From positions 2,046,001 through 2,110,000 of the forward strand of contig OY754475.1 in assembly GCA_963575645.1 (NCBI GenBank): 64,000 nucleotides of DNA, written 5' to 3'. Positions within the stretch are counted from its first letter, which is position 1; every line of letters starts with the position of its first letter. This stretch comes from Xanthostigma xanthostigma. Taxonomy: Eukaryota; Arthropoda; Insecta; Raphidioptera; Raphidiidae. Made by a program: the position numbers and the translations under genes. The notes below the pieces were generated by a model. That model had not been told where the DNA came from, made no database searches, and saw only the letters and a program-made list of their open reading frames with translations. Of this stretch, positions 11,801 through 23,000 are shown in pieces.

Positions 11801-14800
11801 ATTTACATTTTTTTTATAACATAACCTCAATCCGATACAACTCGCGACTTTTAGTATGTCGTCGTCACATACACAGTTAATATTTATCAATTTCGCGTAA
11901 ATATAAAACACTGTTTTCACTAAAAATCGAAATGAAACAAACTGGTGTTTTCTTCTTGGAAATAAACCAATATATTTACTGTGTACAATACACAATAACT
12001 TCGACGAAGATGGCTAACAAACCGGATAAAGTTGACCAGTTTCATAAGGCACAATTTTGCAGTTTACAATTGACTTGCATGCAATTCATTGATCATTTTA
12101 TGATTAAACAAATAAGTTTTAATCCCCCCTTTCCATAAACAATGCAATTATGCATTCAATGAGTTCTCATTCAGCTTTGAACCCATCGTCGTTGATGATA
12201 AAAATGGTTGTCACTTGAACTGGTCAACTTGAAACTTTATCTGATTGAAGAGGTACGTGATCTCCGTACCCAGTGTATTAAATTTATGCAAATTTATTGT
12301 GTGTAACGTGTAAAATTACCTGGGGTTTTTGTATATAACCGAGACAGACGGATTTCATTTAAAAGAACGCCTTTTCTACCCTCCAAAAGCATGCCCTTGT
12401 AACAGCGCGGTAATTCAAAGAAAAATTAGTTTTAAAACCGATCAAAACACTTCAGAGTGTGTTTGACATAAAAGACTATTCTATTTAACGTTACAGAATA
12501 ACGTTTTTAAAGTAATAAATGCTTTTATAACACATAAATCGGTTCGTTTTCGATACAAAAAGTATAACAAATAAATGTGCAGGTGTATAGGCAACCAGTC
12601 TTACACCTGTGCGCGCAACACTGCTGCATTCAGGGGATTAAAATATTTCGTGACTCGAACAAATTACCGCAATTTTCGGCGATACTTAGGCAAATCGGCT
12701 AAAATTACCATCAAATAACACATTACTAGATGCAAAAAAAGGCATTTAACAAAATAAAAATCATAAATATAATATTAATTACGCGGAAACTTTGATTAAT
12801 GGGAGAATAATCACGGAAATAGCAATTTTTTGTATCATTAAATATTTTTTTTTATCTTTGTGATTGATGATAATTTTCTTTAAAACTTTTTGGCACGCGA
12901 ATATAATTTTTATGGCAACAATTCAGAAAATCTATGTACAGTAATTTTGAATGACGAGACAAATTAATATTACATCTAATTCTGTACCTACGTCGCTCAT
13001 TGTTCCGTTTCAATTTATAACTCGATAATTAAAGGGCCTTAATTTGGCATTATTTTTTAAAATCTTAAATATTAACTATTTAATCTACACAAAGATATAG
13101 TAAAGTAAATAAAGACACAGTGGTGGCGGGTAGTTAATTAGGGGGGGACATTATAGATGCAAAATCGAGAGTGGGACACAAAACTCTTATTGTACAATGT
13201 CGATTGTGATTTCTATGAACCGTCATATTTTGTTTTGGATTGAGGGCGAAGGGGGGGAGGATATTCGGAAGGACGCTGAGTTTTAGAGGAGAGAAACGTG
13301 CTTCCGTGGCGCTATCCCCGAACTGACAGACGAAGACGGCGCAAAAAGACAAATAGATACAATTGTTTTTCGGAAATTACAAATTATAGCTAGGAATAAT
13401 AATAAAAAAAAACTACTTACAAACAATGACCAGTATAAGAAGCACCGACGTGATGCCAGCTACCCAAAAGAACATGATCTTCAAATCGGCACCAATGAGC
13501 GACAAATCATCATGATTTTTTACCATCATTGGCGGTAACAAGAAACCAACCGCGATACCCAACTGAAAAAAAAAATTCACATATTATTTTAACAGCAGCC
13601 GGCGACGAACGAATTCGTAACTAAGTACTCCTCGCATATTTTCTCTGTCTGTTCGCGAAAACCGCATGAAAATCGGTTGAATAGGCAGATTTAATGTAAT
13701 AGAGAGTCGTTCAAACTTTGCCGTATTGCCAACCCGAAAATTCAAACAAAAGCTCCAGCGGGGGCTTCGTTCCTCGCCCTCGCCCCCCCACCTTTCAAAC
13801 AAAATCACTATCGAATTAAACGACTAAAAATGGTAATATTTTTGAACCCACATAAAAATATCACGGGGCAATTGCGCTAAAAATCCTTTGGTGGTTTTTC
13901 ATGTCCCGTCAAGGTCGACAAATGCCCAAAATTTCGTTCCAATCGGACGTGTCCCCTAATCGGAAATGTACCCTTTTTTTATAGTCTCAGATTCAGTCGG
14001 CACAAAAGGACGCAGCGCATGTAAAAATAAAATAATCGCGTTCCTATTTTTTCAGACATCGCCACGTCAGACAAAGTTTCGCTTGAAAGTTAAATGGGAC
14101 AGAGTATAATATATACTCAATGCAACGCGGCGTCATGTTATATCAATCACATATATACATTACATAATATTATTTAAATGAGGATTTCCTGTATAATACC
14201 ATAAGGTCGTCTGTACAAATACCTACAAAAGATAACGTTCCATCGAATCGAAACGCGCTTTTTGCGCGTTGTTCTATATTTACAAACTCCAGATATATTT
14301 ATACAGGGTGAGTCAGACCACCCGTATCAGTCGTTTTTTTCGAAAACGGTTAGTCGTAGAGAGTTGTGTTAAAAATCTGTATTATAAAAGCCCTAATGAA
14401 GAATCGAATGGTGATATTTTTTCCCCCCGGAAAGGTCGGCTTCCTTGTTAGTTTGCTCCGGAATGTTCAGAACTCCGGAATGTTAAATGGCACGATAGGT
14501 CGAAAGTGGTATTGTTGAAAAGATCTTTAAAAAATAAGCAAGTTTTGTAGGACATTTTTTTTTTGTTACTGCCACCCCTGTTAAGTAATATTCGTTTGAA
14601 ATTATTAAATTAACATGTCAGAATAACATTCTTAATTTTAAAAGTCGACATTTAAAATCTAGTTACCTAATTAAACAATGTCACAAATGTTCAAACTGAC
14701 TTCAATTTACTTCTAAACACTGCGGAGCTCTTCTAGATATGTTATGAGTACCTGTAAGTATTTTCCGACAAAAAAAAAACAATTGCAATTATTGAAAACT

Positions 14801-17488
14801 TATTGTGACATAGTTTAATTAGGTAACTAGATTTTAAATGTCGACTTTTAAAATTAAGAATGTTATTCTGACATGTTAATTTAATAATTTCAAACGAATA
14901 TTACTTAACTTAAATTTTTGACACAACTCTCTACGACTAACAGTTTTCGAAAAAAACGACTGATACGGGTGGTCTGACTCACCCTGTATATATCTCTGAC
15001 AAACTCCATTATTGTTTGATATTCTGGGATACGATTTGTTCGCGCCGTAGACACAACAATAGAAGCATATTGTACACAAGAAACAAGAGACCTGACCAGT
15101 GTTAACGTAAATATAATTTTAAAATTAAATCAATGTGTTGACTGCACCCTTAAACTCGCAGCGTCATCGTCGTTTTACCTTATACAGACTGTCCCATTTA
15201 CATGGATGGAGATTCACTAAAAAACTGCTGAATCTATCGACACTAAAGACAGACTGCAGATAGTTACCCTGATACCATCTTTGTTTTTTATTCCATCGTG
15301 AACCAAAAGACAAACATGACTATACGATCTGTATAAATTTAGTGTCAATAGGTTCAGCAGTTTTCGAGTTAAAACCTTTCGTACAGACGTACTGAGATTT
15401 GATTTGGTTAAATAATCACTTGTATTTTATTTATCTTTATTCATTACCTGATTTCCAAAAACTCCAATACTGCACGCCGAGCTGACCTGAGCCGGTCCGA
15501 ACCAAACAGCCGCGAGACGGGCCGGAACGCTCAAAACGAACAGCTGACTGACGGCGACGACGGTCTGTCCAATGAAACTGACCCAAAACAGGTCAGGTCT
15601 CACCGAAAACACTTTGATCCAAGCGCCGAGACAAGTTCCAAAGGCGCCTATCACCACGCATACTCTCAGACCCTGAAAACGAGACAAAATCGCCGTTGAA
15701 ATTTTATCGAAAATCGAAAAACTGGTAAACGTTGAAGTGTAGAAAAAGTTATATATAACTATGGAAATGTCGGCTAATTCTAGACATCGGATAAATCTAT
15801 ATATATAAAATTCTCGTGTCACAATTTTGGCCGAAACCACTGGAACCTATTTTAATAAAATTTTGTAAATGTGTCTTGCTTGGTGCTATAGGATAGTTTT
15901 TATTAAATATTTTTTTACGGTATTAAAAACCCTGTTTTAGTAACATGTAACGACATCTGGCAGAGTTAACTCAAAGCTATTAGTTCAGAAGCAAACAAAA
16001 AGAACTGTTTTACTATCAAGTAACGACATCTGACAGAATTCGCTCAGAGCTATTAGTTCAGAAGCAAATCTGGTAGAATTTGCTCAAAGCTAATTAGTTC
16101 ATACGCCGGGCCGCAAACGAAATACATTTAGCAGAATTATATCTATCGCACCCGGGTAAAACCGGGACGGATAGCTAGTAGCCAATAAAAATAATACTGT
16201 TCAATGTGGCTCCACTATTGTTTCGTCTCAATTAGGGAGTCGTGGATATAGCGGCTAGTTTGAAAATAAAACTCACCCATATGCTTTTATTCTATACTGA
16301 GCATAGGAATAAAATCGCAATCGAACCATTAGGGTGCAAACATATACTTCTGTCTTTTTTAAACGCTTTATATTAGCTTGGGTTGTAAGTAACTATGTAT
16401 GTATGTCCGTAACGGAATCTTTGAGCATAATTTTCACCAATTTCCCGAAGTCTGATTAATTTGAAACTTTGCATACGTATCAAGGACCGATGACAATGCA
16501 ATAATTTGATAACAGTTTCCCATTATCCTTATTAGGACCCCCAGGATTAATAAATTCTTTTATAGATCCTCAAACTAAAAAGTGAAAAATAAAATATAGT
16601 TTAAAAAAAACTAAAAAACACGCTTTATATCGGACTAAAAAGTAAAAAATAATTGTTTTAAAATAAGCTTAAAAAGCGTGGGGCGCTTTGTTCCACATTT
16701 TCGTACATCGAGCGCCCAACGCTTTTTAAGCTTATTTTAAAACAATTATTTTTTACTTTTTAGTCCGATATAAAGCGTGTTTTTTAGTTTTTTTTAAACT
16801 ATATTTTTTTAAGCCATAAGCACTGGCGTATCCAGGTGGGCAAAACAAGCACGAGAAACCCGACATAAGACATTTCTAATTTGCCCCCTCCTGAGTACGC
16901 CCATGTTAACGTCATAGAAAAAGACAAAGTTTTTGAAACAGAGATACTTTATTCAGATTGAATGCAAGTACATCAACCAATCCTGTCATCGGAGAAATCA
17001 GGGAATTTCATTGAAGAAAGAGACGCAGATATATTTTCGATAAGCTTTGTTGTGTTCACTCGCCGCACATTGAGTAGATAGGCAATGATTCATATAGTTA
17101 ATTAATAGATATATGAACTCACCTTTCTGTCTAAAAAGTAGCTAGCAGGAAAAATCAACGGTATATAGACGACCATATAAACCATCGAAGTCCAGTCGAC
17201 AAAAGTCGTCGATATGCCGTAGTATTTGCAAATTATGTTGGCTATGATCGAATACTGGATCCATTGCATTGCGTTGGATGCCGAATAAGCGACGAAAATA
17301 GCCAATATGAGCCATCTTTGCGTATACGCAGTATATTCTGGTTGCGCGAAATTCACGCCGGCCGTTGAACCGGTGTTGGACGATTCGTTTGTTTTGAATA
17401 TTTCCGACGACTTTTCGTTGTTTGGCTGAGACGTCGTCGTCGTCGACAATTCGATTGTTCGAGACGGTGACGAGTTCGATGAAGACAT
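5674..17488 (-). CDS. FLVCR-like major facilitator superfamily transporter, 8 coding exons
   Basis: Spliced model: join of 17488-17123, 15672-15448, 13562-13421, 6852-6650, 6511-6408, 6335-6225, 6143-6038 and 5874-5674 on the minus strand, 485 residues plus TGA. All introns are GT-AG and phases agree. The protein follows vertebrate FLVCR1/FLVCR2 from end to end: [14 protein letters not shown] and [20 protein letters not shown] in the first exon, [65 protein letters not shown] and [14 protein letters not shown]. About twelve membrane segments are expected. Vertebrate FLVCRs are somewhat longer (roughly 525-555). The first 50 or so residues are Ser/Thr-rich and poorly conserved. The family is known for heme and, more recently, choline/ethanolamine transport at plasma or organelle membranes; the substrate here is inferred only. 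The start is the first ATG of exon 1. The third intron contains the whole tango gene on the same strand. A possible AATAAA (minus) lies at 5258-5263. Confidence 0.9.
6038..6143 (-). CDS. FLVCR-like exon 7 (residues 384-419)
   Basis: Encodes [20 protein letters not shown] and [16 protein letters not shown], one of the most conserved FLVCR blocks. Acceptor GATAG|GTTC, donor TCGCAG|GTAAAA, phase 0. Confidence 0.9.
6225..6335 (-). CDS. FLVCR-like exon 6 (residues 347-383)
   Basis: Encodes [20 protein letters not shown] to SSFLL. Acceptor ATTTCAG|AGAAAC, donor CTCGG|GTAAG, phase 2. The open frame recorded on this strand in another phase here is not the real one. Confidence 0.87.
6408..6511 (-). 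CDS. FLVCR-like exon 5 (residues 313-346)
   Basis: Encodes [20 protein letters not shown] to THRF. Acceptor TTGTAG|GGAC, donor TTTAA|GTAAG, phase 2. Closely matches the AGRIGL...AGM...GS motif of vertebrate FLVCRs. Confidence 0.88.
6650..6852 (-). CDS. FLVCR-like exon 4 (residues 245-312)
   Basis: Encodes the central cytoplasmic loop with a Gln/Ala-rich stretch ([18 protein letters not shown]) and the seventh membrane segment, [16 protein letters not shown]. Acceptor TTTTCAG|TA at 6854-6853, donor CCCG|GTAAG. Confidence 0.9.
6967..7784. mobile_element. hAT-type non-autonomous element in FLVCR-like intron 3
   Basis: Terminal inverted repeats CAGGGCTGCCAGAT / ATCTGGCAGCCCTG. Flanking 8-mers GTACCGGG and GTATCGGG differ at one base, as expected of an aged target duplication. 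AACGGATTTTT motifs recur near both ends. No transposase. Confidence 0.82.
7785..8902 (-). other. Probable 3' UTR and downstream region of tango
   Basis: AT-rich, non-coding. A minus-strand AATAAA at 8327-8332 would give a 3' UTR of roughly 570 bases. The other signals in this AT-rich DNA cannot be ranked. Confidence 0.35.
8903..10056 (-). CDS. tgo: tango exon 3 (residues 283-666): PAS-B and transactivation tail
   Basis: Acceptor GTTTTAG|GTGTGC at 10058-10057, in phase with exon 2 (G+GT = Gly). Contains [20 protein letters not shown] and its PAC motif, then a long low-complexity Gln/Pro/Gly/Ser region. GC content is far above the flanks, which explains several long shadow frames on both strands. 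Confidence 0.95.
8903..11668 (-). CDS. tgo: Tango / ARNT-type bHLH-PAS transcription factor, 3 coding exons
   Basis: Spliced model: 11668-10976, 10382-10229 and 10056-8903, 666 residues plus stop, GT-AG introns in phase. The bHLH domain is at about residues 53-107 ([35 protein letters not shown]). PAS-A starts at about 125 ([35 protein letters not shown]). PAS-B spans about 325-425 ([25 protein letters not shown]). A Gln/Pro/Ser-rich tail ends in [12 protein letters not shown]. Fly Tango is about 640 residues, so this is full length. Tango is the common nuclear partner of class I bHLH-PAS factors such as Trachealess, Single-minded, Sima/HIF and Spineless; that role is family knowledge. The gene lies wholly in intron 3 of the FLVCR-like gene, in the same orientation. 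A candidate minus-strand AATAAA sits at 8327-8332. The 5' UTR is not resolved. Confidence 0.96.
10229..10382 (-). CDS. tgo: tango exon 2 (residues 232-282): linker before PAS-B
   Basis: Encodes [40 protein letters not shown] and [11 protein letters not shown]. Acceptor ATTTTAG|GTCGG at 10384-10383, donor CCCG|GTCAGT, phase 1. Confidence 0.93.
10444..10961. mobile_element. hAT-type non-autonomous element in tango intron 1
   Basis: Terminal inverted repeats TAGTGATGTGCCGG / CCGGCACATCACTA, with an 8-bp target duplication GTAGTGAT at 10436-10443 and 10962-10969. Subterminal GGATACGGAT and GGATATCCG repeats. No transposase frame. Confidence 0.85.
10557..10672. repeat. Hairpin inside the hAT element
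   Basis: Arms of about 45 bases (ATATTGCACATCGA ... TCGATGTGCAATAT, with GGAAAGAGAC / GTCTCTTTCC) and an AT-rich loop. Either the core of the hAT family or a second element nested in it. Confidence 0.65.
10976..11668 (-). CDS. tgo: tango exon 1 (residues 1-231): bHLH and PAS-A
   Basis: First ATG at 11668-11666. Ends GFICRMK with donor ATGAAG|GTTTGT at 10975-10974, phase 0. A hAT-type element sits 5 bases inside the intron from the donor GT. Confidence 0.95.
11669..13420 (-). other. Region between tango start and FLVCR-like exon 3
   Basis: Must contain the tango promoter and 5' UTR if the gene has its own promoter. E-box-like CAGGTG/CACCTG at 12581 and 12605. No coding exon recognised. Confidence 0.35.
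13421..13562 (-). CDS. FLVCR-like exon 3 (residues 198-244, then one base)
   Basis: Encodes [14 protein letters not shown] to LLILVIV. This exon is too short to show as a long open frame, and was found by following the FLVCR alignment. Acceptor TTTTTCAG|TTGG, donor TTTT... GTTT|GTAAGT, leaving phase 1 (T), which pairs with TA at the start of exon 4. Confidence 0.88.
14304..14985. mobile_element. TA-flanked foldback element (CAGGGTGAGTCAGA ends)
   Basis: About 75-bp terminal inverted repeats starting CAGGGTGAGTCAGACC, flanked by TA. A second inverted pair of about 90 bp lies inside (around 14585-14690 and 14815-14905). The left half carries some 200 bases with no match on the right. No coding capacity. 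Lies in FLVCR-like intron 2. Confidence 0.8.
15448..15672 (-). CDS. FLVCR-like exon 2 (residues 123-197)
   Basis: Acceptor TTTTCAG|GG at 15674-15673, donor CAG|GTAATG, phase 0 at both ends. It encodes [12 protein letters not shown] through SIGVFGNQ, including the conserved AWIKV and RLAAVWFGP stretches. The longer open frame upstream of the acceptor is intron. Confidence 0.9.
15795..16180. repeat. Retroelement-like fragment with tandem sub-repeats
   Basis: Starts TATATATAAAATTCTCGTGT and ends near CACCCGGGTAAAACCGGGAC. Inside, a unit TAACGACATCTGACAGAATT...GCTATTAGTTCAGAAGCAAA is repeated about three times (15949, 16020, 16066). The 3' end matches the head shared by the repeats at 32281, 32577 and 40190. 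Confidence 0.55.
16592..16806. repeat. Large near-perfect palindrome
   Basis: Arms of about 95 bases (including ACACGCTTTATATCGGAC and AATAAGCTTAAAAAGCG) around a loop of roughly 25 bases. No flanking terminal repeats or target duplication identified. In FLVCR-like intron 1. Confidence 0.85.
17123..17488 (-). CDS. FLVCR-like exon 1 (residues 1-122)
   Basis: Start ATG at 17488-17486. A polar Ser/Thr-rich leader is followed by the first two membrane segments and ends at FLDRK. Donor AAAG|GTGAG at 17122-17121, phase 0. The Ser/Thr-rich start is GC-richer than the surrounding DNA. Confidence 0.9.
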
Positions 17489-17552
17489 TGTCTGCCGAAG
17501 AAGGAGAAGAAACTATTCAAGCATTTAAATAATATATTTTACGTAACTGTTC

Positions 17553-18424
17553 TATGGAGGGTAGAGGCTAAGGAGAACACATCTTTGTGTACGAAAAAGT
17601 GTCCACGAAAAAACGTTAAATTAGGGGACCGCCACTGTCGCAAAAGAGTAAATTTTAAAGCAAGCGTATGGAGGGAAAAAATTATTAGAATAGAATAATT
17701 AACGAGGAAAGAAGAATTTCCGCTTTTTTATAGCGCACTTTTCGAAAGTAAAACAAAAAATAAAAAATTGGTTGTCTGTAAAGTCAGTTTACGGACGATA
17801 GTTTTACGTGATAACGTATTCCGCTCGAATATCATATTTAATAATACATAACCTACATTTTAGTAGCTGTCAAACTTGGGCCGATCGTGCGCGGAACGTG
17901 ACACTTTTTCGTGCATGCAGCCGGTGTTTCATCAATTTATAAGACGTTATCACGTCAAAATAAAAAAACAATATGATATAAAATTAATTTTTGATTTAAA
18001 TGTCATTTTTAAACGTGCTATTAGGCATTTAGTAGTAAATAAACGATTAGACTGATATGAATAAATTATAAAATGACTAAAAAATATTAGTAAAAGCTAA
18101 CAAAAATTAAATCACTCATGATACTATCTCACAGCAGGTTTTTAGGTTATAATTATTAAATTATTTTGGACTACGGAAACAGTTTACATTTTATATACGG
18201 CAGTGTTATTAACGACTCTAATCATTAAAAATACTAAATTTTCCAACTCAGCGCACTTTAATTTGTTTAGAGGGTAAACAACTGCTAAATTCATTTTATA
18301 CTCGGATGCAGCGCTAGCGCCATTCCGGACGATTTTTGAACTGTTATTTACTGCATTTAGATGAACACTTTTTCAACTTATCTTCCATAATATAAGATAG
18401 TCCTTTTTACCTCTACCCTCCATA
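17553..18424. mobile_element. Possible TIR element just upstream of FLVCR-like exon 1
   Basis: TATGGAGGGTAGAGG at the left and CCTCTACCCTCCATA at the right, with further diverged similarity (GAAAAAGTGT) inside. A copy of another repeat (17760-17970) lies within. The left end is 65 bases from the start codon. Confidence 0.5.
17760..17970 (+). repeat. Dispersed repeat (TTTACGGACGATAGTTTTAC family), short copy
   Basis: Runs from TTGTCTGTAAAGTC through ACGTGATAACGTATTCC and TTTTTCGTGCATGCAG to TTATAAGACGTTATCACGTC. Matches 44450-45060 in the opposite orientation with an internal gap. Confidence 0.65.
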
Positions 18425-18429
18425 AGCGA

Positions 18430-18710
18430 AACACCGCACACTGAGATACTGATTCGTCGAGAGATCTCCAAAACTATAAGTCCGATTGACTTGAAATTTG
18501 GCACAGTTACTCCTTTCTCGATTATGGACATCCACTGCAAATCTTATCCAAAACGGATTTTTCATCTACCATATACGATGGGTGTGAGTTGTTACGTGGA
18601 TGGTTGCCTTGATGGGCAGGTCAATATAATATTTCGAGAATGTAATAGCTGTGCCAAATGCATCCGTGTTTCGTCTTAGTCGCGTGCGGCCGCGGGTAAC
18701 GGCTAGTAGG
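18430..18710 (+). repeat. Repeat related to 32341-32575 (inverted)
   Basis: Shares TATAAGTCCGATTGACTTGA and AATTTGGCGTAGTT-like blocks and a GGGTGTGAGTTGTT segment with the sequence at 32341-32575 in the opposite orientation. Confidence 0.55.
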
Positions 18711-19611
18711 AAATATAGAGGAGGACGAGACAATACGGCAGTCGATTTCAAAGTATCTGTAGAAGCCAGGCGCAATTACAGCGAGCGTGGCAACGCGATA
18801 CAATAAATATTTTTTTAAGTGTCACTGTTTTCGAATTATATTCTTAGTTTAATCTACGTTCAAACAAACAAAATATGTAAAAACAATTTTTTTTTAATCG
18901 AGATCAGAAAACAAACAATTTGTTTATTATCAAATTTTAAACAATCAATAAGTTTTCGTAAACATTCAAATATTTGATTTTAATGAAATAGTTGCCACAC
19001 CTTCTGTTGAAAAATAAACAAATTATTTTTGAAATGCAAAACTAATCAACACTTCGTTCAGAATGACTCGCAAATAACTTTGGAAACATCTGAGCTTCTT
19101 CTAAGCGCTTTTGAGTTTCGGTGGAAAAACACAACTTTGCGGCTTTGCAATTTTTTTTTCAAAAGTAGGTAGTATAAATTATCAATTACCTATTAACCGA
19201 TTTTATTTTTTTAAATTACAGCAACGATTTTCTTTTAATTTCGTATACGACATTATTCTGAGATCTCTGATGGTTTGAATTTAAAAACGACGCGGTTTCA
19301 TATTAAAACACAGAGAAATTGCAAAGCGCTTCCGCTATGCATAAAAGCTATAAAACGACCAGCAGAGTTACGCTGAAAACGCTGAAAATATAACATTCGC
19401 TGTGCTAATTTTAGACCTACGTTTTCGCGTCATAATGGTACAATGACTTCGAAGTAGTTCGACTTCTTTTGTAAAAAGTGTCATTGTTTTTAAAAATTCA
19501 GGACGTATAACCTCGATCATTTAGAGAGAGAGAGAATACCGGAGTTTTTCGTATTAACAATTTTGTATGGTCTTGGATTTCAAAAACTAAACGATTTTCT
19601 TATTTTTTTTT

Positions 19612-20022
19612 AAGGCCACTGGACACGAGGCTGTTTTTACTAGATTTGGCTGCCAGGTTTCAAGCGCGCTGTGGCGTTAGATTTCGTGATGACTTTTATG
19701 TGTTCGCTTAACACGATGCTTAGCTTGGTTTGTAGATAGATTTGGCGCGCGTGCAGTGATAGTTCGAATGTGAACAAAAGTGAACGTTTATTGTCTCTGA
19801 ACAGAGCACACACTATGACGCCACGTTTGTTTGTGGGCGTTTGCGAATGTCGACCACGTGACAAGATACTGTTTCCTGATTAGTTCTTGCTCAAAAAAAG
19901 AGGACAAACTATATAGAATAAAAAATAGTTCCGGTTCTAATAGTGAATTCTATTTTGTGACCTCCATCTTCGCAGCCACAGCGCGCCGGCAGTGATTCAA
20001 CCGGAAAAACCAGCCTCGGCTT
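19612..20022. mobile_element. Unclassified DNA-element family, copy 1
   Basis: Begins AAGGCCACTGGACACGAGGC and ends near CCAGCCTCGGC. Shares TGACGCC, GTTTGTGGGCGTTTG, CGTGACAA, TCCTGAT and GGTTCTTGCTCA-like blocks with 53490-53908. Confidence 0.6.
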
Positions 20023-23000
20023 TAACATGCGATGTTTTTTGAAGTGAAAACTTCTTTAGCGGCGTTGTACACTTTTTTTGTAATGGGTAAAAACATGTTA
20101 AACTCGCGTCAGGACACGTGACCTGATCGAAAATTCGTAAGACGGATGGAGAGTAGAGGTATGGGTAAACTGATCGAAAATTCGTAAGACGGATGCAGAG
20201 TAGAGGTAATATTCAAGTTTTCACTTCTGCCGGCACTCCCGGAGTGCAACCCGTCTTTATTTTCTGTCTACATGCTTACAGTCATAATGCACCGGCATTT
20301 ATGACTCCGAGATTACGACCGGGTTTTGTGTCAAACACGTGAATAAAACGGATTCGCAGGCGTCGTGAACGAGTGCGCAGGCGCCAGCATCCGTCTGACG
20401 ACACGTGCAAAAGCTCTTACGTCACTATGGTTACACATTTAAATCAATAAACCAAGTTCCAAAGCTCTTAAAGCTTTAGTGCGCCCTCAACAATGTTCAT
20501 ACACACACAAATGACGGCGAATTAAAGCGTATATCCAGAAAAGTTTTCCTCGTCGAAAAGTTGCAGTGAAATTCGAGTTTTCATTTAAATTCGTTGAAAA
20601 CTTATCGCCGACAGTGGACTCGATTTTGTCGGCGCTGGAAAAGTACCTTCCAACTGGAATTTGACATGTTTAAAACGCTTATATGTAAACAAGATAAATT
20701 AAATCGAACTGATTAAAAATAATTAATTGAGCTATTAAACGCAAATAATTCAACAGATCGATAGTTCAGTAAAAAAACGTGCGATTTAGAAATCTTTTTA
20801 AATTATTACGGCCAGTTGTGTCGCCGTGGCAAAGTTTTTTTTAAGATTATGTCAGGTTTTTAAAACACGTACGAATTAAATAATAATAAAAAAAGGCACG
20901 ATCGTTGCAGTTATTACGTGCTTTATTTTCAAAAATACATTTTAAAAATGATGTGCAGAATTGTGTTATCGAAGAACGGATTACCGAAAGTTGATATAAA
21001 TTATCAATGAAAAAAAAAAACGATGTGCAATTCCTAATTTATACATCAGCTTTCTTGTTTACTTACGGTTTGAGAAGAGATTGTTTTCTTTTAAGATGAA
21101 AATTAAAGATCAAACATATTTATTTTTGAGCAACATCGTTTTTATTTATGTGTTAGTTGTGCTATTTTTAAAACACATAAATAAATAGTAAAATCTTTAT
21201 CACATTTTCTTTTTTAAATAAAATTCTTAAAACGATTTTTAACGATGCGATGTGATTCTTTACTTATAAAACAGATTGTTGCAAATGTCACGTGATTGAA
21301 CTGGAACGTTTTTAGCAAACTTTTTTGTCACTGCATTCCGAACGCTCGTCGTCGGGTAAAAAAAATATTCGCGTCATATTTTTAGAACGTAAAATACTTG
21401 ATTTTTATGAACGTAACGTTACTGAAAATAAATTAACATTTTATGGAAATAAGTGAAAAAAATATTTTTGAGACAGGGTATTTTTAGACAAAAAAAAAAT
21501 GTATTTTTTTCACGTTAATTAAAGAGTAATTTATAAGTGTCGTAATAACAATAATTGCAGACGAGCTACAGATATATTTATATTTAACTTGCTGCATAAT
21601 TTTTCAATAAATTCGCGATGTTTACTTACTTTGGCAGAGACAAAATAATTTTAAAAATAGCGCTCATCAAATATGTTTTCGAATTCAAAGCAGACGCGTA
21701 TAGTATATTTAACAATAGCTTGTGACAATAAATTCAACTAAAAATTTTTGCGATTAACAAAGTTATGGATCTCTATTAAACAAAATTTTACTACCGAACA
21801 AAATGCAATTTCAAAAATTGTTAGATATAAATTTAATGAATGTTAACAATATTTTAAGTGATATTATTATGCATATCCACTTATTATTTAAATATTCAGT
21901 GATAAAATTATATTTTATCGCGAACTTGACATGCAACAGCTGTTTAGATCCGATGAATGTTTGACTTTACAAAATATACTGCAACAAAGTATAAATCTAG
22001 TATCTTAAATTTTAATAGTACTAAGTACTCTGTTGTCGAATTTTTCTAGGTGCTTATATTGTCAGAATAATTGTCTATAAGTATTCAAATTTTATCTGAC
22101 ACAATAATGAGAAATATTTTTTTTTATCCAGAAAAAAACAATCAACGCAAATGGCTTCAGCTGTCGCGGGTCTATAATCTAAGAACAATCAAATCTTTAT
22201 AAGTATTTAATCAAAAAATAAAATCCCGGCAATAAAGAAAACAAATAAAATATCTATTATGCAAAAATGATAAGGCTTGATCATAAAGTCAGGCCATAGA
22301 AGAAAGTTTTAAAATACGTAAAAGTAAAAAAAAAATTATCACAACGAATAAGTTGTTAAAACAATTAATGTTTCGATAAAATTGCATTTATTCGAGTATA
22401 AAAATAAAATTATCGAGTTCTTTAAACAGGAAGTTTAGCCAGAAACTATTTGCAGTGTTGCGTACAAGAAAAAAATCTTAAATTATTTTTGTATTCATCA
22501 CCTAAAATATTATGATGTTTACCTGTTGCTTAGCTATGTATTTAAAAAAAAGATAAAACTGCACAATTAATATTTTTATCAATAATTATAATCGATTAGT
22601 TTTTTAACGGCACAGTAAATTTATATTACACGCTGTTCTAAACGAAAATGAAATACTGACAATTATTTTATTAAAAGAATTTAATTACGAAACAAGTCAT
22701 TGCAGCGCCCTTATCAAAATAGAAATAAACAGTCCATCAATTTGCGATCGCTATTTAATCTGCAAAATTATGAAATATTTATAGTTCAACTTTCAGAAAT
22801 CAAGGACACATTTTTAGTGACTGTTCCCGAAGGGTGAATTAGTCTTTCAGGACGAAATAAATTGAATTGATTGTACAGCGCGCACGTAAAAATATATACG
22901 AATAATATTTAAAAACAATAATTGTTTTAATTCATCAATTGAACACAATATTTTTATTTAACTATATATAGTTTTAATAATAATAATATATGAGGTTTAA

